Shown here piece by piece: positions 57,930 to 64,000 of a stretch of DNA of 64,000 nucleotides. Origin of the DNA: Sipunculus nudus (taxonomy: Eukaryota; Annelida; Sipuncula; Golfingiida; Sipunculidae). Positions within the stretch are counted from its first letter, which is position 1. Each line of letters opens with the position of its first letter. Location of the stretch: the NCBI GenBank assembly GCA_026874595.1, contig CM049309.1, positions 72,896,426 to 72,960,425 on the forward strand, given 5' to 3'. Both the position numbers and the translations under genes were made by a program. The notes under the pieces were generated by a model that was not told the DNA's origin, ran no database searches, and saw nothing but the letters and a program-made list of their open reading frames with translations.

Positions 57930-60080
57930 ATGGTGAACCTTTCAAAGAAATGTTGCAAGTCAACATCCATGCATTTGACCAATCAAGATATGATGAATTA
58001 AATTCAAGAAATCAGTTTCACAATTTGGAAATCACATATAAAGCATAAGATTAAAAACAATCTCAGTTCCTGTTAAGGTTTAGTTGATTTCTTCATTTTT
58101 CCCAAAAGGCAACTTTCTTTTTAATACAACGGTTATTCCCTTAATACCAACATCTATGTTTTTGTCTGTTCATAAAATGGCAGCCCCCATAATAGGTTAC
58201 ACAGTTACTGAAAAATATGAGAAATCAATGTACTTTTTAAACATATCACCCCTATTTACTTCACTCAAGTTCATTGGTAACATGCAAAAACAGCCTCAGC
58301 TAACAGCTGCTGATTGGATGATGTCATGCAAACACTCTAAACAAAATGACCTGCTGAAACACAGATGGCTACTCATTTGGGATAACATCTTATCTGTTAC
58401 ATCAAACTGGAGATTCATCTTAAATTCTTGGTTGCCACATTAGGCAATCATATCTATATGCAGTTTTTTACAAAACATTTGAAAAATATAAAGATTTAAG
58501 AAAATTATCCAAAAAGGTAGACAATTAATGGTTGATGGAATAGAATAATTTAAAAAAAACAGGGCTCCCGGTTGTACAGCAGACTACAGAAAAACTGCCT
58601 GTCATATAATATTGAGATTTTTCTTCTTTCTTAACCTTGCACTTCCTAACAGACAAGTTCTTACTTTGGGTCTGATTAATTTTTTTTTTCAAAAGAAAGA
58701 GACTTTTATGAAAAAGTCTCTGGTCTCCCCAGCAGTAACAGATCAACGAAATTATATCTGACATTAACAGCAAGGACACCTGTGGGAAAAATGCAGAACT
58801 GATATTAATGGTTTACTTATCAAATGATGCTGAACACAGAGCATTTTGTTTAATGCCTGACACACACATACAGTAATCCCTTTTACATTACTACAGTATA
58901 TAGAATATGGCCCATATTCATTTATGTCAAAGTGAAAGCATAATTTATGAGACATCTGAACATTACTGTCCAGTGTCATAAAATTAATGGAATATAGATG
59001 GCAAATATGAATGGATGATCTCAAATACATGGAATTTTATATCTGTCACATGCATTCCTGATATCTGTTAAGAAAATATGATATAAAAAAGTACTGGCAC
59101 GTAATATACAGCACTAATATTTTATAAGAAATACAAAACAGAATATATCTGATCCAAGTATTATCTATTCAGTATATTATAACTTGAATTGAAGAGAGCC
59201 GACTGATTTACTGGAAAACATTATGTTTACAGTTAATTGAAATTAATGACAAACTTTCAAGGTCCAAAGTTTTTATTACGACACTGAAAATGTTTAATTG
59301 ATTTAGTTCATCTTCTGCCAATAATTAAATTCTGATAAACAACATGACTTCCTATGCTAAGCATAATTTTTTTTTATTTCTTCTCTTCTTTTTTTTTCTT
59401 GTTTTCTTTTTTAAGTTCTTTTTAATTGAAGTAACTGCCTCCATTTTTTATTTCGTAACTCACTTAACAAAGGAAAATGTATATCTGAAAAATTCCACTC
59501 CAGTTTAAGACTATTTGACACTAGCTTACACACAATTACCCTGGTGTTACCCCAGCTCAGGGTACCTCTCTTGAGGGTACTAGGTGTATGTTTGTCATCC
59601 CCACTGCTGGGTCATAACAATGAACAACCCCCCAAAAAGGTGAGCTCCAGCTGCTTGATCATTTCTTTCAAGAAAATAAAATAATAGCATCTGAATAACA
59701 TGATAACATAAAATTATTACCAAAAACTTCCCCCAAAAAAGTAAGAAAAATTGCCCACTGACACTATTTCTAAAAAAAGTGCATGAAAAAATTATTAAAT
59801 TTTTGCCATATTCACTACAATTATTTATTTTGTTAAAAGCAGCCAACTAGACAGACTTAAAATAACTTACAGATGTTAAATGTAGCCTTAAGAGAGAAAA
59901 GTTAAACTCTGAAATAGGCAATGCCATCCTCTGGCCATAGCTGTTAACTTTTTATAAAAAGATGGGCCAGTAAGTCCCAGACAAATTGTTTTCTATACAC
60001 CCCACAGTTACTTTTATTTACTGTATTTACTACGAGAGGCACCTGCCACATGGGGATGAAACACTGCTATAATTGGTGAC
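57930..60080. other. AT-rich sequence, no gene seen
   Basis: The longest open frame is 119 codons (58084-58443, plus strand), with no domain, no splice context and a hydrophobic, low-information product. Nothing else is supported. Confidence 0.35.
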
Positions 60081-60140
60081 CCTGCCAAAAGACCAAAACA
60101 CTCCTTGGCGCCATCTGCTGAGTGCAGAGAAAACTAAAGG
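60080..60140 (+). repeat. Short paralogous module with GGCGCCATCTGCTGAG, copy 1
   Basis: TGCCAAAAGACCAAAACACT, then TTGGCGCCATCTGCTGAGTG, then AGAAAACTAAAGG is paralogous to 60784-60840. The core is CTCF-like when read on the minus strand (GCAGATGGCGCC). Confidence 0.6.
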
Positions 60141-60783
60141 AAATTTCACTTTGAACATCATATCATCATAAAGTGATGTTAATCAGTAAAAATGAGGAAA
60201 CAACCTTGATAAAAGATCAGTGTTAAGGAAACATTTAAGGGTTTCATTCTCTGTGTATACACTTTGACACTCCACTAAAGAGGTTTCCTTGAGACATGCT
60301 TATCATTTCCTTGTTTTCATTCTGAGCTCATAAATTAGCAAGTATTACCTATCTTTTGCTGAATTTGCAAAGGGAGGCATACACCGAAATGAATCCACCA
60401 AGGGTCATTTCTGCTCAAATAAAACTCTCCTGTCTGATGGCTGGGACTACTTGTCTGAAGTGTCAAACTTCAAGATCAAAATTTGTAACATTAAACATCT
60501 CAAGGAAACATCTTCTATTAAAATTTTACATGTGCATGCTTCCAAAATATTATTTATTCCATGAAGTCCATACAAAAAACACATGCAAATTTATGTAATT
60601 TGTCTTGACAAAATTCTTATCCAACATATTTGAATGAATTATATTACCCCCTTCACTACATTTATACCTATGCCGTTTGTGTATTTAGAAGTCCCATTGC
60701 ATTGTGGGTGTTAAATTTTGAGACCCACAAACCCTAAAAATCAGAGTTGTGTGCTTTGAAGTCTGCGGAGTGTGCTAGGAACG

Positions 60784-60840
60784 TGCCAAAGATACCCAAC
60801 ACTCATTGGCTCCATCTGTTGAGTGTAAAGAAACCTAAAC
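60784..60840 (+). repeat. Short paralogous module, copy 2
   Basis: TGCCAAAGATACCCAACACT, then ATTGGCTCCATCTGTTGAGTG, then AAGAAACCTAAAC matches copy 1. The CpG-containing core is mutated from GGCGCC to GGCTCC. Confidence 0.6.
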
Positions 60841-60844
60841 ATAA

Positions 60845-62310
60845 CAAAACCTGAAAATGAACCTTGGAGCATGCAACCACAGAAAAGATGCTATGAACAT
60901 TTTTTTTATGTGGGAATTATAAAAAAATTATTTTTTCACACCATACAGAAATTTATAAATCAAGAAATATTTACATGAAAAGTGTAAAAATTCCTGCCAA
61001 AGCAACCATGAAGAATATATGAAGGACATATATTACCTTGCTGTCATAAATTATCCAAATTAAAATTCTGCAAAAAAAAAAAAACACACATTCTAATGTT
61101 CATCTTATATTTTTCTATCTTATATATCTTTTTTATTCTTAATGCAACTACAGATATTATTATTATGAAATGTATGATGTAGAATGATTGAAAGAATCTC
61201 ACCACTCTTGTCTCGGCAGGAGTTATGATATTGAAACCAAACAGAATAACTTTTTTATAACAATCACCTTTGACCTCCTGACCCCCTAATTTTATGAATA
61301 TTCCTCTTGTGATAAGTTACATAGGCCGTGTCTGACTTGGTTCACATATAAACCAGATTATACTAAAATGGTTTAATTTACTCACAAAATGGTTCACTTT
61401 GTAGTTGGCATTACAAAATCACAACTTTAAAAGTTTATAATCCCATTCAGCTCTGCACCAGAGCACTCCTTTTGGCAGCATTAAGGAAAGCGGTCAAGGC
61501 CATTTGCTGAAACATTCACTGTAAACCGAACTACAGAAAACCGAACTGAATCAGATTAGTGGCCTAGTGCAGACAGGGTAAACCAATTATATGCTGGTGC
61601 AGATACATCCATATGCAAAGCTGGAACCCAATCAACACTTTGAGACTTTAATTTTTGCTAATATTAATAATATATAATATTATGTAATATTAACTTAATA
61701 TCCCATGGAACTGAAATAAAATCTGATATGGTCATTACTCTTTTATAACTCCCTTTGTTTAAAACTATATTTTGAAGTATTATTATTCAAAATTATTCAG
61801 TTATTATGGCAACAAAACCTCCACTGGGTGAAAGATTGTCACAAGTACAGGCTGAATAAAAAGAATCAAAAGTATGACCTTTTTTATGCATTATGTTTAT
61901 ACAGTTTATAACCATGCATGCACTTATTAAACTGATCAACATCTGTCAGGGCTGTAATGTGACAGTGTATTGATACTGGTTTCATATATATTTTACCAAG
62001 AAATACACAGACATAATGTACCTGACTTGCTTATATTACAGATTTAACAAATGTTCCTGTTTGAACTGCATGATGCACATCTGAACTATGTTAATATTTT
62101 ATTCAGTAAAACATTACTTAGGAAATAAGACTTAGTTACAGAATTCAAATATTCCACATACAATACATGGATGGTACTCATTATTAAAATTAAATAAACA
62201 TAACTGGGCATATAAACCAGCTGTTGCAATGTTCTGGGAAAAAATGTTTTAAAACACACCTAGTGTAATGTGACAAGGTCATTCATACATAAGCGAATGT
62301 ACATTTGAGA
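60845..62310. other. AT-rich sequence with one TGACCT remnant
   Basis: ACAATCACCTTTGACCTCCTGACCCCC at 61261-61287 is an isolated remnant of the TGACCT-rich satellite-type unit. No gene is seen in the rest. Confidence 0.4.
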
Positions 62311-62319
62311 ATATACCTA

Positions 62320-62503
62320 GAAGTCCTTCCTGGACCTGGATCATGAGGTGGGTCCACACCAAAATTTGATTCATCCTTGGCTCATTCCCAAAAGCCCCGG
62401 AAAATTTTTCTGAGATTTTGTTCATAGTTATGCAAGTTATGTTGTGAACAAACACACACATACACAAATGGGAATGAATTGTGGCCTCCTGGGGGAAGCA
62501 AAA
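62320..62503 (-). repeat. Dispersed repeat family D, copy 3
   Basis: Minus strand: GCTTCCCCCAGGAGGCC, then CATTCCCATTTGTGTATGTG, TTTGTTCACAACATAACTTG and a later TTTTGGTGTGGACCC. It is colinear with the copies at 15018 and 23035. Confidence 0.6.
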
Positions 62504-62509
62504 TTACAC

Positions 62510-64000
62510 CAATGTTTTAAGTTATTATACTTAATCACAAGCTGAAAACACAAAATGTGAATAATGGCATTCAAACATAAGTCTAAAATATTTCTGATAC
62601 TCTGCCTCAACACTAACCAGGCCACTGCATTGGTTGCTTGTATATACTGAATATATCTGAGGCCTGGAATGAAAACAAATAACTAAAAAAGAGCAGTTCA
62701 TAGAGTACAGTATGTACTTACACTGTAGTACTACTAGTAGTGGTTGGAAACAAGATGGATGTTGAATCTTTAATCCTATTACGGTTTGATAACTCTGCCA
62801 AGATTACTATGTGCTCCCAGAGATACAAAGTTAACAACTCCATTTATAGTGTGTTACAGTGTGTTATAGTGTGCTTAAGTCTGAAGGGTTCCAATTTTAA
62901 TTTACTTTAGTGTTCATTTTTACATCCACAAATCAAATGATATATTGATTTCTATATTTTGTATCATAATCAGATACACCTCTTTGTATAGGACCAGTAT
63001 TCATCAGGACTACAAGCATGCTACTGTCATCAAACTGTGATAAATGCTCTGGGCCTAGTTGTGAGCTCATAAATGAACATTTGGTTTCTAAAATCTTGTT
63101 CTAGCTGCACTGTATCAAACTTAATATTGTTTTTTAAAGAAGGAAAAGATGGTGCTTGAGCACCGTAGTTGAGGAAGTCAGGGAACCCCGTCCTAGAGGT
63201 TCCTTCAACAACCATAAAGATGATATCTAAGCAAACTTTTATTTATTATCTTACTATTAGGCCCAAAGTCTGCCAAAGATTAGGAGAAATTCAGAGGAGA
63301 TAGAGATGAAATATAAGGTCTGTAAATAAATAAGATCAATAAATACTAAATGGGTGCAAGGTAGGATCAAGCTGACTTGAAAAGACTACTTGCTTAGTGG
63401 ATGTGATGTCAAACTCAATATGCTACAATCACCAGTTGTAATTTTATGTTTGTTGGTGGGTGATATATTGTTGGTTGGAAGTTCCAGGAGAAGCAGACTT
63501 GTTGATGATGTAACAATGGTTTATTCCTTTTTCTTAATGTACAAAGTTTCTGTTATTCTTCTAACAACTAACTTTATGATGATGACTTCACTTGCTGGCA
63601 ATGATCCTCACAATTTAAAATTTTTTTCCCTATCTAAATGGAACTTTTAACTCAAGCTTCAAACTATAACTTTAACTGCCTGTATCTGTCCTAGGTGACT
63701 TGTATATATAGAAGGTTAAAAGACAATACAAATAAATGAAAATTTCTCACTCTCAGGTGAATTATACCCTGATAATTATTCTTCCTGCCAGTTTTCTAAT
63801 CTTGATGTGCTAAGTGTCAAAGACAATTCATTAATTCATTTACCCTTGAGAGACTACCTTGACACTCTCACTAATTAACTCTTACATGAACTTTGTATAT
63901 TCAACCATAAAAATATTCCAGACACATAATAAAACATAATTGAAGTAATAAATTTCATGATGGTAAATCTGTGAAATACCTGGTTTGCTGTTTAGTATCA
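62510..64000. other. AT-rich sequence, no gene assigned
   Basis: A minus-strand frame at 63030-63215 (MVVEGTSRTGFPDFLNYGAQ, then APSFPSLKNN) looks mildly protein-like and begins in a GC-richer patch, but has no splice sites or known motif. Nothing else was recognised. Confidence 0.3.

Noticed and set aside
58084..58443. Longest open frame in the window, 119 codons
   Set aside because: No domain, no splice context, no codon bias, and ordinary hydrophobic composition; one such frame is expected by chance in 64 kb.

Overview
This window is eukaryotic and AT-rich, and almost all of it is intergenic or intronic. It has no long open reading frame, rRNA, tRNA, operon or CRISPR array. Most of the recognisable content is mobile DNA. 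Long repeats rich in TGACCTTGACCTTTGACCT, GGAC/ACGG-type microsatellites next to hairpins, and element starts of the type AAACTAG or AAACAAG plus a short palindrome are typical of marine bivalve molluscs. That organism call is an inference from repeat style; the species cannot be named.

Layout. 1.4-5.4 kb: one composite element whose core is a 285-bp satellite with a four-monomer higher-order repeat, ending in a GCG microsatellite. 7.58-9.55 kb: a CpG-rich 2-kb DNA transposon with 25-bp perfect terminal inverted repeats (TIRs) inside TA duplications. 9.9-22.9 kb: several copies of one Helitron/HINE-like family (family II), poly-G tracts, small TA-flanked pogo-like MITEs, a MITE with CAGGGCT ends and a pair of unclassified 0.4-kb repeats. 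23-31.7 kb: fewer repeats, with two candidate minus-strand coding exons (28897-28995, behind a TATA-like box, and 31605-31720). 31.7-39.9 kb: a nested block holding two copies of family III, one hosting family B and the other hosting family II, with the second copy itself sitting inside a CAGGGCT MITE with 5-bp target duplications. 40.7-42.7 kb: a tandem array interrupted by a 974-bp TA-flanked element. 45.86-47.37 kb: minisatellites. 50.19-50.75 kb: a hAT MITE with a perfect 8-bp duplication. 52.8-54.7 kb: family IV with its own array and a nested family V element. 55.6-57.25 kb: a 45-bp minisatellite split by a reversed family B element. 57.4-57.55 kb: a long foldback.

Two threads tie the window together. 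First, five otherwise unrelated families share one plan: AAACTAG-like start, short hairpin, an 8-12 bp motif, tandem core, often a GGAC-type microsatellite, then the reverse complement of that motif in or beside a 3' hairpin. This matches what is known of Helentron-type non-autonomous elements (HINEs). Second, several families carry the 12-bp palindrome GGTGGCGCCACC, which resembles the CTCF core motif, and others carry dense AGGTCA half-sites. The repeats may therefore be spreading candidate insulator and nuclear-receptor sites.

No protein function can be assigned. All coding calls are tentative single-exon candidates without homology support.
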